From contig JAQVCM010000011.1 of NCBI GenBank assembly GCA_028689775.1, positions 1 through 64,000 of the forward strand: a stretch of DNA of 64,000 bases. Reading direction: 5' to 3'. Shown here piece by piece: positions 35,682 to 44,029 of this stretch; the stretch's first letter is position 1, and the number at the start of each line of letters is the position of its first letter. This DNA is from Crocinitomicaceae bacterium (GTDB lineage: Bacteria; Bacteroidota; Bacteroidia; Flavobacteriales_D; Crocinitomicaceae). Under the pieces are notes generated by a model, which saw nothing but the letters and a program-made list of their open reading frames with translations, was not told the origin of the DNA and ran no database searches. A program made the translations under genes and the position numbers.

Positions 35682-36944
35682 ATGATAACAAGCGCATCAG
35701 AAGCTGTAAAGATCATCAAAAGTGGAGACCATGTATTTATACATTCCGCAGCAGCAGTTCCAAGACAATTGATTCACGCCATGACAGAACGCCACGAAGA
35801 GTTGCGAAATGTCAGTATTTACCAAATTCATACCGAAGGAGAAGCGCCTTATGCCAATCCGGATTTACATGCTTCGTTTATCTTAAAACCATTCTTTGTT
35901 GGTTCAAACATGCGGTCAACAATTCAGCATGGAAGAGGAAGTTACATTCCGATATTTTTAAGCGAAGTACCTGCTTTATTTAGAAATGGTATTATTCCGA
36001 TCGATGTGGCATTGATTACGGTTTCAGCACCCGATAAACACGGTTATTGTTCATTGGGAACATCGGTTGACATTTCCCTTGCGGCAACGCAAAGTGCTAA
36101 AATTGTCATTGCACAAATCAATGATCAAATGCCAAGAACACATGGTGACGGGCTGATTCACATCAGTAAAATCAATTACCAAGTAGAATTTTCTGAAGCT
36201 TTACCTGAAGTGGAATGTCCTGAATTATCGGAAGAAACCAAAGCAATTGGAAAACACATCAGCGAATTAATTGAAGATGGTTCTACTTTACAAATGGGTA
36301 TTGGTGCAATTCCAAATGCGGTTTTATCTTTTCTGGGAAACCACAAAAATCTCGGTATTCACTCTGAAATGTTTTCAGACGGAGTTTTACCTTTGATTGA
36401 AAGTGGCGTGATCAATGGGTCAAAGAAAAAGAAAAATCCAGGAATGATCGTTTCTTCTTTCGTTGTTGGAAGTAAGAAATTGTATGATTTTATGGATGAC
36501 AATCCCATCATTCAAATGCGCGATTTTCAATATGTAAATAGCGTGAGTATCATTCAACAAAACCCAAAAGTGGTAGCGATCAATAGCGCCATTGAAATTG
36601 ATTTAACGGGTCAAGTTTGTGCGGATTCAATCGGAAGTAAAATCTTTTCTGGTGTAGGTGGACAAATGGATTTTATACGAGGAGCCAAGCTTTCAGAAGG
36701 TGGAAAACCAATTATTGCATTGCCTTCGACAACCAATAAAGGAGTTTCTAAAATTGTTCCATTCCTGAAAGAAGGAGCTGGTGTCGTGACCACGCGAGCA
36801 CACGTAAATTATGTTGCAACAGAATACGGAGTTGCCAATTTACATGGGAAAACGATTGAAGAACGCATCAAATTATTGATTGACATTGCGCATCCAGAGC
36901 ATCGAGCAGCACTTTATGAGAGTAGTAAATTGATTTTTGCGTAA
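35682..36944 (+). CDS. Acetyl-CoA hydrolase/CoA-transferase family protein
   Basis: 420-residue class I-like CoA-transferase of the 4-hydroxybutyrate/acetate CoA-transferase group. LQMGIGAIPNAVLSFL and GIHSEMFSDGVLPLIESG are signatures; the Glu in HSEMFSDG is the predicted catalytic residue that forms the glutamyl-CoA thioester. FSGVGGQMDFIRGA and GVANLHGKTIEERI are typical C-terminal motifs. It probably exchanges CoA between acyl groups; the substrate pair is undetermined. Monocistronic; four 13-bp repeats follow the stop codon. Confidence 0.88.
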   Translation: MITSASEAVKIIKSGDHVFIHSAAAVPRQLIHAMTERHEELRNVSIYQIHTEGEAPYANPDLHASFILKPFFVGSNMRSTIQHGRGSYIPIFLSEVPALFRNGIIPIDVALITVSAPDKHGYCSLGTSVDISLAATQSAKIVIAQINDQMPRTHGDGLIHISKINYQVEFSEALPEVECPELSEETKAIGKHISELIEDGSTLQMGIGAIPNAVLSFLGNHKNLGIHSEMFSDGVLPLIESGVINGSKKKKNPGMIVSSFVVGSKKLYDFMDDNPIIQMRDFQYVNSVSIIQQNPKVVAINSAIEIDLTGQVCADSIGSKIFSGVGGQMDFIRGAKLSEGGKPIIALPSTTNKGVSKIVPFLKEGAGVVTTRAHVNYVATEYGVANLHGKTIEERIKLLIDIAHPEHRAALYESSKLIFA

Positions 36945-36946
36945 GG

Positions 36947-36998
36947 TTTGTTGTTAGACTTTGTTGTTAGACTTTGTTGTTAGACTTTGTTGTTAGAC
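36947..36998. repeat. Perfect 13-bp tandem repeat, four copies
   Basis: TTTGTTGTTAGAC occurs four times without change, starting 2 bases after the CoA-transferase stop, followed by T8. A slippage-type minisatellite. Confidence 0.9.
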
Positions 36999-37006
36999 TT
37001 TTTTTT

Positions 37007-37043
37007 ACATCGTAGTGGCGAAATTATTTTGCTACTACGATGT
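37007..37043. terminator. Hairpin between convergent genes
   Basis: ACATCGTAGT and ACTACGATGT form a stem extended by wobble pairs to about 17 bp with a 3-base loop. No T-run follows on either strand, so it may be a transcript-end stabiliser instead of a true intrinsic terminator. Confidence 0.5.
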
Positions 37044-37063
37044 GAAAATTACTTCATTTCAAC

Positions 37064-38374
37064 TTACTTATTCTCAGCCCAATAATTTGCCAAAACTTTA
37101 TCAATCAATTCCTCTTTGGTCAAATGGTGAAAAACCGTTTTGACTCGTTGTTTTAGTTCTTCTGAAATCTCTCGATTTGGTTTTGTTTTGAACACTTTTT
37201 TAGCCCAAACTAAGGCATTATTCGACTCGATGTCATTTTCATTTGCTTTATCAACAGGTTTGAAATGAATTCCAAGTTCTTCTTCAAAACGTCCAATACC
37301 TTCAATTTCATCTTTCTGAATAATGGTCATCGAAAGTCCGTTTGCCCCTGCTCTACCCGTTCTTCCACTTCGATGTACATAAGCTTCGTGCGTGTCTGGC
37401 AAGTGATAATTTACAACGTACGCCAATTCTTTGATGTCAATTCCACGCGCAACTAAATCCGTGGCGACCAAAATATCAAGGTGTCCTTCTCGAAATTGGT
37501 CCATGATGCGATCGCGAATACCTTGGGTTAAACTTCCGTGCAATGCACCTGATGAAATCTTGCGAATGGCTAAATTTTTAGCCAATTTATTGACAGCAGC
37601 TTTGGTTTTGCAGAATATAATTCCTCGTCCGCCTTCTTGGGTGCTCAAGAAATGTAAAAGCACATCCAATTTTTCAATCGGCTCAACAACCATGTATTGG
37701 TGATCAATTCCAACGTGACCTAAAGTAGCCATATCGGAATGTACCGATAATTGATTTTTGTGCATGTAATTATGAACAATGTCCTTTAATTCGCCTGGCA
37801 TCGTAGCACTAAAAAGAAGTGTTCGTCGCGTTTTAGGCATTGCTTTTAAAATGGGCATCAAGTTTTCTTTCAAACCTTGAAACATTTCATCTGCCTCGTC
37901 TAAAACGAAGTTTTTCAAATCTTTCACATCCAAGGAACTTTTCTCCAGCAATTCTAAAAATCGCCCAGGTGTTGCAACTACGATGTGAGTTGGTGATTTC
38001 AATTCTTTTTCTTGGGTTTTGATTGGACTTCCGCCAGTTAGCAAAACGATTGAAACTTCTGGTATGTATTTGGAATAAGAAATGAGGTTGTTGTAAATCT
38101 GTTGGCTCAGCTCTCTTGTAGGTGATAAAATCACCGTTTGAAGGTTGTCATTTTCTAAATCAACCAGCTGAATTAAAGACAATCCAAAAGCAGCAGTCTT
38201 ACCCGTACCCGTTTTTGCAAGCGCAACAAGATCTTCAGTTTGATTTAGAACCATTGGAATCACTTGTTCTTGAATATCGGTTGCAACAGTTATTTCTAAA
38301 TCATTTAAAGCTTGTTGAAGTTGAGAATTAATTCCTAATTCGGATAAAAGTTTGGACATGTTTTTTTTTGACAA
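37064..38374 (-). CDS. DEAD-box ATP-dependent RNA helicase
   Basis: 436-residue DEAD-box helicase with all motifs: Q motif near residue 38, AKTGTGKTAAF (I), PTRELSQQ (Ia), TPGRFLEL (Ib), LDEADEMF (II), SATMP (III), IIFCKTKAAV (IV), ATDLVARGIDIKEL (V) and HRSGRTGRAG (VI). A C-terminal extension of about 60 residues is basic. It would act on RNA, for example in ribosome assembly or mRNA decay. It is catalytically intact, in contrast to the pseudo-DEAD protein at 25.9 kb. Confidence 0.94.
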   Translation of the reverse strand: MSKKNMSKLLSELGINSQLQQALNDLEITVATDIQEQVIPMVLNQTEDLVALAKTGTGKTAAFGLSLIQLVDLENDNLQTVILSPTRELSQQIYNNLISYSKYIPEVSIVLLTGGSPIKTQEKELKSPTHIVVATPGRFLELLEKSSLDVKDLKNFVLDEADEMFQGLKENLMPILKAMPKTRRTLLFSATMPGELKDIVHNYMHKNQLSVHSDMATLGHVGIDHQYMVVEPIEKLDVLLHFLSTQEGGRGIIFCKTKAAVNKLAKNLAIRKISSGALHGSLTQGIRDRIMDQFREGHLDILVATDLVARGIDIKELAYVVNYHLPDTHEAYVHRSGRTGRAGANGLSMTIIQKDEIEGIGRFEEELGIHFKPVDKANENDIESNNALVWAKKVFKTKPNREISEELKQRVKTVFHHLTKEELIDKVLANYWAENK

Positions 38375-38469
38375 AGATAGAAACAGTTTTTGATAATTGT
38401 TGAATTGCTTGCTGTTTGCAGCTGGGGAATAAACCGATTTTATTTCTGTGAAAAATTCATATTGTAATA

Positions 38470-38995
38470 CTAGTTATCAACAGGAAGATTAAAACTATTT
38501 CGGCTAAAGCCAGATTGTCTTTCGATCTATTCAAGTGAATGGGCTAAAGCCGCATTCCAATTGAAAAGTTTAGCGAAAATTATTGTACAACTGTTTCAAC
38601 AAAAGCAGGTTTTGATTGCAATTATTCAAGTGAATGGGTTAAAGCCGCATTCCAAATTAAAAAGTTTATCGATATGATATAGCAACTATTTCGGTAAACA
38701 AAGATTGAGCTGCTGGATGTCAAAATCTCAAAAGGATGCTTTTGAGATTTTGCTGAACGCACCAACAAAAAGTCATTGCGAACAGAAATGAAACTTTTTC
38801 AGTTTCGATTCTGGAAGAATCTTTTTTTGACTGCAGGAGAATCTCATTTTAAGATTGGATTATTATTTCGGCTAAAGCCAGATTGTCTTTGGATCTATTC
38901 AAGTGAATGGGCTAAAGCCGCATTCCAATTGAAAAGTGTATCGCAAATTTTCAGTTTCGATTCTGGAGGAATCATTTTTTGTTTGAAGGAGAATT
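38470..38995. repeat. Composite repeat locus 1 with GGCTAAAGCC hairpins
   Basis: The motif pair TCGGCTAAAGCCAGATTG and GGGCTAAAGCCGCATTCC occurs near 38503/38543 and 38870/38911; a third unit near 38640 keeps only the second motif with one change (GGGTTAAAGCC). Between them a perfect 14-bp hairpin lies at 38721-38752, followed by AAAAAGTCATTGCGAACAG and a segment with GAAACTTTTTCAGTTTC. The same modules, inverted, form locus 2 at 52.5-53.2 kb. Short open frames here (for example 38776-39009) are not convincing genes. This fills the 38375-39114 spacer. Confidence 0.85.
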
Positions 38996-39040
38996 TCATT
39001 TTAAGGTAGAATCGACAATTCAGAATATATTTTCATGCAA

Positions 39041-39088
39041 TTTGAATCTAATTAAATTAAAAATTGTACATTTGCATCGTGTGCGATT
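39041..39088 (+). promoter_or_regulatory. DoxX promoter with overlapping palindrome
   Basis: TTTG (39041-39044), 22 bases, then TACATTTG (39067-39074) form a Bacteroidota promoter. ATCGTGTGCGATT (39076-39088) directly follows the -7 box and is nearly palindromic. A very similar arrangement precedes the glutathione peroxidase gene. Probably an operator, possibly for OhrR. Confidence 0.55.
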
Positions 39089-39114
39089 TAATCGGGCAAA
39101 ATAAACCAAATAAC

Positions 39115-39534
39115 ATGCAAGACAAAACATCCGTATTACAAAAAGTAAGTAGAATCATTTTGGCCATCATTATGATCTATGCTGGCTTCAGTCACCTGAC
39201 CTTTAACCGAGTAGATTTTCAAGCTCAAGTTCCAGATTGGGTTCCGCTCAGTAAAGATTTGGTGGTTATTTTATCAGGAATTGTTGAAATGATTCTCGGC
39301 TTGGGCTTGGCGCTCTGGAAAAACAAGCGCATTCATTTCGGCTGGGCATTGGCATTGTTTTTTGTATTGATATTTCCAGGAAATATTTCACAATACGTAG
39401 ATGGAAAAGATGCTTTCGGAGCTTTAAACTCTGATAATTCGCGCTTGATTCGCCTGTTTTTTCAGCCTGTTCTAGTAGTTTGGGCACTTTGGTCAAGTGG
39501 TGCGTGGACAGTGTGGAGAAAGAGCAAAAAGTAA
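39115..39534 (+). CDS. DoxX family membrane protein
   Basis: 139-residue DoxX-like protein with four membrane segments (IILAIIMIYAGFSHLTF, VVILSGIVEMILGLGLAL, FGWALALFFVLIFPGNIS, FQPVLVVWALW). The chosen start MQDKTSVLQKVSR at 39115 follows the promoter; an in-frame ATG-less extension to 39064 would overlap the -7 box. DoxX proteins are linked to redox and stress responses in several bacteria. It lies 95 bases before the nitroreductase and is probably cotranscribed with it. Confidence 0.85.
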   Translation: MQDKTSVLQKVSRIILAIIMIYAGFSHLTFNRVDFQAQVPDWVPLSKDLVVILSGIVEMILGLGLALWKNKRIHFGWALALFFVLIFPGNISQYVDGKDAFGALNSDNSRLIRLFFQPVLVVWALWSSGAWTVWRKSKK

Positions 39535-39629
39535 GCGAAAATACCTCGATCCAAGTACATAAAAATCATCATTCAGAAGTAATATAACAAGAGTACAAAT
39601 CATACAAACAATAGAAAATCACAAACAAA

Positions 39630-40262
39630 ATGGAATTAATAAACAAATTAAATTGGCGTTACGCAGCTAAATCCATGAACGGAAAAAAAGTAGCGCAAGA
39701 GAAAATTGACAACGTCATTGAAGCAATTTCACTTGCTCCTACTTCAAGCGGCTTGCAACCTTTTGAAGTTTTTGTAATCACCAACCAAGAGTTGAAAGAG
39801 CAAATCAGGCCAATCGCTTGGAATCAATCTGTGATTACGGATTGTTCACACTTACTTGTGTTCGCAGCTTGGGACACGTATACGCCAGAACGCATCAATA
39901 AAATGTTTGATCTAACCAATACCATCCGCGGATTTGAAAACGAAGGATGGGAAAATTACCGTCAAATGTTGTTGAATAGTTATCCGCAAAGAAGCGCAGA
40001 AGAAAACTTCAATCACGCAGCGAAACAAGCATACATCGCTTTCTCTCAAGCAATTGCTGCAGCAGCTTTTGAAGGTTTGGACAGTACACCGCTCGAAGGT
40101 TTTGATCCAGCAGCCTTGGATTCTATTTTAGGTTTGCAAGAAAAAGGACTTCGAAGTTGTGTGATGCTCCCAATCGGGTACCGAAATGAAGAAGCTGATT
40201 GGCTGGTAAACCTTCCAAAGGTTCGTAAAAGTAAAGCGGATTTAGTGACGGTTCTTGCATAA
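39630..40262 (+). CDS. NAD(P)H-dependent nitroreductase family oxidoreductase
   Basis: 210-residue FMN-dependent nitroreductase (NfsB-like). Features include NWRYAAKSMNGKKV, SLAPTSSGLQPFEVFVI (FMN phosphate site), LLVFAAWD and MLPIGYRNEEADWL. It would reduce quinones or nitro compounds as a homodimer in the cytosol. The preceding DoxX gene and its stress-type promoter suggest induction by electrophiles or peroxide. Confidence 0.92.
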   Translation: MELINKLNWRYAAKSMNGKKVAQEKIDNVIEAISLAPTSSGLQPFEVFVITNQELKEQIRPIAWNQSVITDCSHLLVFAAWDTYTPERINKMFDLTNTIRGFENEGWENYRQMLLNSYPQRSAEENFNHAAKQAYIAFSQAIAAAAFEGLDSTPLEGFDPAALDSILGLQEKGLRSCVMLPIGYRNEEADWLVNLPKVRKSKADLVTVLA

Positions 40263-40321
40263 AAATAAAATTCATTTTTCAGAGGAGCACAAGTGATAAA
40301 ACATTCGCTTCGCTTAATTCC

Positions 40322-40357
40322 AAAAAGAGAGTTTGCACCGCATGCTCTCTTTTTTTG
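40322..40357 (+). terminator. Intrinsic terminator after the nitroreductase gene
   Basis: AAAAAGAGAG and CTCTCTTTTT form a 10-bp stem with a 13-base loop, ending in a T7 run. Confidence 0.85.
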
Positions 40358-40361
40358 TGCC

Positions 40362-40578
40362 TAAAAACCTGAGTTCGATTGTCTCATCGAATTTATCTCG
40401 CTGATTATAAGCCGATCATAAACTGTTCAGAATTCTCATTTTTCAGCTTTCCAATAAATGTCATCTTACTTCGTCATTTTTAATAAAAACAGCCCACAAT
40501 TTTTCATTTAAAATTTCTCGTATTATACGCATTCATTGAAATATAAATCTCATTTTTGCAATCGAACTCAGATTAAAA
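40362..40578. mobile_element. MITE-like element, copy B, with TAAAA target duplication
   Basis: The element spans 40367-40573 (207 bp): it starts ACCTGAGTTCGATTG and ends CAATCGAACTCAGAT. TAAAA flanks it directly (40362-40366 and 40574-40578). Its target duplication differs from the TAATA at copies A and C, which supports real duplication of target DNA. It inserted 5 bases past the terminator. Inverted relative to copy A. Confidence 0.85.
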
Positions 40579-40662
40579 ATAAAAAGTTTGTAAATTCGAT
40601 ACAACATAAAGCTGAGAATCAGAAACTACTTCACGTTGAAACGTCTTATTAAAGTTTGAAGA

Positions 40663-41592
40663 ATGAAACAATATCTTGGAATAATTCTCTCCGTAATCTA
40701 TGCACTGGCAATTCGCTTATTGGGAGAAATGGACGTAATTGAAATCAATTCGATCAGTTTTTTAATAATTACACCCATATTGATCGGCTTCGTTCCATTT
40801 TTCTTCAAGCAAACTGAATTCCTTCGAAGCACGTATAAGGTAATTGGTTTTCCGATTATTTCTGTTCTCCTATTTTTGATGATCGCTGTGATTAGTCGAC
40901 TAGAAGATTTAGCATGCTTTATCATTATTGGATTTCCGTATGTCTTAATTTCTGCAGCTGCTAGTCTGATTCTTAGATCAATTTTCGAGGATAAAAACAA
41001 GAGTATCCATAAAAATGCACTTCCCATTTATCTGTTGCCAATTCTTTTTGGAATGATGGAAAAACAACTTCCAAAGCAAGAGACTGAACTCACGATTAGC
41101 AATGAAATAAGCATCCATAGTAATCCACAAACCATTTGGAACAACCTTTTGAATGTTCCGGATTTAAAAAATGAACGAAAATCAAGTTTCATTCATCTTC
41201 TTGGAATTCCGAGACCTATTAAATCAAGTTATGACGCCAAGACGAACATTCGTTTGGGATATTTTGAGAATGACATTGTACTAAATGAATCTGTAGTTGA
41301 AAGTATTCCCTTGCAAAAAATGATTTTTAAAATCAATTTAAACAATTCAAATCTTAAAAACAGTCCAACCTTGGAACATGTTCTGAAAAATAAGAACATT
41401 GAATTTAAGCACATCACCTATCAGTTGTCGGCTATCAATGAAAAGCGAACGAAATTGAAATTAAGTACCACGTTTACGGTTCACACCAATATTTCTTTTT
41501 ACGGAAAATTTTGGAGTAAACTGATTATTGAAGATTTTGAAACAAATCTCTTGCAGTCTTTGAAAAGCACCATCGAGCAGAAGAATTTATAA
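40663..41592 (+). CDS. Membrane protein with C-terminal SRPBCC-like domain
   Basis: 309 residues. Four hydrophobic segments occupy about residues 1-130 (YLGIILSVIYALAIRLL, FLIITPILIGFVPFFF, ISVLLFLMIAVI, ACFIIIGFPYVLISAAASLIL). The remaining 170 residues begin ELTISNEISIHSNPQTIWNNL, a pattern typical of START/SRPBCC polyketide-cyclase-like domains that bind hydrophobic ligands. I do not recognise a named family. It starts 90 bases after MITE copy B and precedes an AraC regulator by 61 bases. Confidence 0.65.
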   Translation: MKQYLGIILSVIYALAIRLLGEMDVIEINSISFLIITPILIGFVPFFFKQTEFLRSTYKVIGFPIISVLLFLMIAVISRLEDLACFIIIGFPYVLISAAASLILRSIFEDKNKSIHKNALPIYLLPILFGMMEKQLPKQETELTISNEISIHSNPQTIWNNLLNVPDLKNERKSSFIHLLGIPRPIKSSYDAKTNIRLGYFENDIVLNESVVESIPLQKMIFKINLNNSNLKNSPTLEHVLKNKNIEFKHITYQLSAINEKRTKLKLSTTFTVHTNISFYGKFWSKLIIEDFETNLLQSLKSTIEQKNL

Positions 41593-41653
41593 GGTTTACT
41601 GGCTAATAAGATTTCACTTATTTGTTGCTATCTTTAGCCTAAGAAAACGAATT

Positions 41654-42466
41654 ATGTACGATATATTCATTCCAAAATCCGAAATTCTTCAAAAATACAT
41701 CCACAACATCTGTGTTATGCAAGCGTTTTCTGAAGCGATCAACTACTTGGCATTTCCGCAGTTGGGAACATCCATTGCATTTTACAAGCACACAAAAATT
41801 GTACTGGACGAAAATTGTATTTATCTGGAAAACAACCTGAAAGAAAACACTCAGGTATTACTTTTGGGAAAATACACTTTGCCAATTCAACTCCATTTTC
41901 AGCAATATACTCCTGAAGTTTCGATCAACTTTACAGCTACTGGACTGAATTATTTCTTTGAAAAAAATACAGATGAAATCGCCAGTGAAAACGTACAATT
42001 AATCACTTCAGAGATTTGGACTGAAACTGTTAATCAAATTTTCGAGCAGGAAACCAGCGCACAAAAAGTTGAAGTTTTGGAAGAACGCATCTTATCGATC
42101 TTGATTGAAAAAGACATCTCACTTACAGAGAATTTCATTTCGATTATGAATGAAAATCCAGAACAAACGATTACTGACATTGCAGCAAATTTAGGCGTTT
42201 CATCCAAAACAATCAACAGACAATTTACAAAATACGTAGGATGTAGTCCCATGGAATATAAAAAAATCGTTCGCTTTCGAAAAGCAATTCAAACCAAATT
42301 CAGCGAACCTTTTAAAAATTTAACGCAGGTTTGCTTCGACAGTAACTTCTACGATTCTCCGCATTTTACCCGCGAATTTAAAAAATTGACACAACTGAAT
42401 CCACGAGATTTTTTCACACAAATTGACGATGTCGGAAAACAAGCAATTCCTTACAAATTCTTATAA
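41654..42466 (+). CDS. AraC family transcriptional regulator
   Basis: 270 residues with a C-terminal AraC HTH pair: TITDIAANLGVSSKTINRQFTKYVG and FKNLTQVCFDSNFYDSPHFTREFKKL, followed by LNPRDFF. The N-terminal 150 residues are a sensor-like domain (DUF6597-type, with PEVSINFTATGLNYFF) common in Bacteroidota AraC regulators. Ligand and targets are unknown. The SRPBCC-like membrane gene upstream may share its operon. MITE copy C follows 55 bases downstream. Confidence 0.88.
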   Translation: MYDIFIPKSEILQKYIHNICVMQAFSEAINYLAFPQLGTSIAFYKHTKIVLDENCIYLENNLKENTQVLLLGKYTLPIQLHFQQYTPEVSINFTATGLNYFFEKNTDEIASENVQLITSEIWTETVNQIFEQETSAQKVEVLEERILSILIEKDISLTENFISIMNENPEQTITDIAANLGVSSKTINRQFTKYVGCSPMEYKKIVRFRKAIQTKFSEPFKNLTQVCFDSNFYDSPHFTREFKKLTQLNPRDFFTQIDDVGKQAIPYKFL

Positions 42467-42520
42467 TGTCTCTTTTGTACAAGTTTAAGCAATGCAATCA
42501 ACTGATCTTTGCGTTGAACT

Positions 42521-42732
42521 TAATAACCTGAGTTCGATTATCCCATCGAATTTATATCGCTGATTATAAGATTATAATAAACTATTCAAAATTTGTTCAG
42601 CTTTCCAATGAATGGCATCCTACTTCGTCATTTTAAATAAAAATAGTCCACTATTTTTTATTTAAAATTTCTCGTATTATACGCATTCATTGAAATATAA
42701 ATCTCAATTTGACAATCGAACTCAAGTTAATA
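42521..42732. mobile_element. MITE-like element, copy C, with TAATA target duplication
   Basis: The element spans 42526-42727 (202 bp): it starts ACCTGAGTTCGATTA and ends ATCGAACTCAAGT. TAATA flanks it directly (42521-42525 and 42728-42732). The central AT-rich palindrome of copy A is present (ATTTTAAATAAAAATAG and its inverse). Same orientation as copy B. Its right end lies 13 bases before the start codon of the 61-residue membrane gene. Confidence 0.85.
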
Positions 42733-42740
42733 GGTATTGT

Positions 42741-42926
42741 ATGAAAATTAGAAAAATTAGTTTTTGGATCGTCATTTGTCTTGGGATTTTTGGAATAATC
42801 GCAAGTATCAGTCTCTTCATGAAAGGCGCAGATTTTAGCACCTACTTTTTATCTGGATTTAGTGGCTTAGCATTGATCATTACGATGTTGCTTGAAAAGA
42901 AAAAACAGGACAACAGCGTGAGTTGA
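42741..42926 (+). CDS. Small two-helix membrane protein
   Basis: 61 residues with two predicted membrane helices (FWIVICLGIFGIIASISLF and FLSGFSGLALIITMLL) and a basic KKK tail. I do not recognise a family. I chose the ATG at 42741 because an upstream in-frame ATG at 42690 lies inside MITE copy C. Any promoter would have to come from the MITE or from upstream of it. Confidence 0.5.
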   Translation: MKIRKISFWIVICLGIFGIIASISLFMKGADFSTYFLSGFSGLALIITMLLEKKKQDNSVS

Positions 42927-43012
42927 ATGCATTATTCGGTTTTTCACTGAAATCCTTTTTTTTGCAATCCTTTTTGTTTTGTTAAGATTGATACGGTCTT
43001 CAGCTTTTTGAG

Positions 43013-43020
43013 TATTTTTG
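43013..43020 (+). promoter_or_regulatory. -7 promoter box of the FrnE-like gene
   Basis: TATTTTTG matches TAnnTTTG, 59 bases before the chosen ATG at 43080. Confidence 0.35.
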
Positions 43021-43079
43021 CTCGCTTGATTAGAAAACTCAACAATAGTCTCAAAAAATTACAACAAAACCAATTCAAA

Positions 43080-43928
43080 ATGATTCAAAAAACGGTAAAA
43101 TCTTCGTTCATATTTATTGCGTTAACCGCGTTCAGTCTGACAGCTTGTGCTCAAGCACCTGTAACCAAAGAGGTTGAAAAAAAAGTGATTTCAGGAAGTG
43201 ATACGAAAATTGAAAACAAGATGAAAGTAGAAATCTGGAGCGATGTAATGTGTCCATTTTGTTTCATTGGAAAACGAAATTTCGAAACTGCTTTAGCAAA
43301 ATTCCCCGATCGAGAACACATCGAAGTGGTTTGGAAAAGTTACCAATTGGATAACTCAATTCCAGATGTACCAACAGAAAATTATTTAAATTACTTGGTG
43401 AAAAACAAAGGAATGAGTCCGAAAGACGTGAAACGCATGTTGGACAATGTGACAAAATCAGCAAAAGAAGTTGGTTTGACATATGATTTCGATAAAGCCG
43501 TTATGGTTAATTCGGGTAAAGCTCATCAACTGATCCAATTTGCCAAAACAAAAGGTTTGGGCAACGAAGCGGAAGAAGCATTGTTCTTGGCGTTCTTCAC
43601 CGAAGGAAAAAACATTGCTGATGTTGGAACCTTGACAAAGATTGGAAAAGAAATTGGATTAAACGAGAACGAAATTAAAACAGCATTTACAGATGAGAAA
43701 TATACGCTATTAGTGAAACAAGACATTGTAGAAGCAGGTCAAGTTGGTGTACAAGGAGTTCCGTTCTTTGTATTGGACAGAAAAGTTGCTGTTTCAGGTG
43801 CACAACCTGCAGAAGAGTTTTTGAAAAACTTAGAGAAGGCATTTGCAGTGTGGAGAAAAGCAAATCCAGAAATAAAATTAGAGATCATCCAAGGAAAAAG
43901 TTGTACTCCAGACAGTATTTGCAAATAA
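43080..43928 (+). CDS. FrnE-like DsbA family oxidoreductase with lipoprotein signal
   Basis: 282 residues. FrnE-type thioredoxin-fold protein: active site CPFC in VEIWSDVMCPFCFIGKRNF, the helical insertion of about 100 residues, and the cis-Pro segment GVQGVPFFVLD. Most FrnE proteins are cytosolic and begin near MKVEIWSD; here about 45 residues precede that point, starting MIQKTVKSSFIFIAL and including a lipobox LTAC (C23). It is thus predicted to be a periplasmic lipoprotein. A start at the internal ATG before KVEIWSD (43221) would give a cytosolic form. Upstream in-frame codons to 43008 are probably untranslated. It probably oxidises or isomerises disulfides, or takes part in oxidative stress. 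Confidence 0.85.
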   Translation: MIQKTVKSSFIFIALTAFSLTACAQAPVTKEVEKKVISGSDTKIENKMKVEIWSDVMCPFCFIGKRNFETALAKFPDREHIEVVWKSYQLDNSIPDVPTENYLNYLVKNKGMSPKDVKRMLDNVTKSAKEVGLTYDFDKAVMVNSGKAHQLIQFAKTKGLGNEAEEALFLAFFTEGKNIADVGTLTKIGKEIGLNENEIKTAFTDEKYTLLVKQDIVEAGQVGVQGVPFFVLDRKVAVSGAQPAEEFLKNLEKAFAVWRKANPEIKLEIIQGKSCTPDSICK

Positions 43929-43939
43929 TAAAATATCCC

Positions 43940-43976
43940 TTCCAAGCCTTTTTAAAACCTTTAAAAAGGCTTGGAA
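43940..43976. terminator. Strong hairpin after the FrnE-like gene
   Basis: A perfect 17-bp stem (arms TTCCAAGCCTTTTTAAA and its inverse) with a 3-base loop. No T-run follows the stem, but T-rich and A-rich segments lie inside the arms. It probably ends or stabilises the transcript. Confidence 0.65.
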
Positions 43977-44029
43977 TACGTTTGAAACAGATATTAAACT
44001 GTAAACTTGCAGTTTGAAGTTAACTGAAT

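Noticed and set aside
38776-39009. A 77-codon plus-strand frame before doxX
   Set aside because: It lies entirely in composite repeat locus 1 and shares its peptide with other copies of the repeat.
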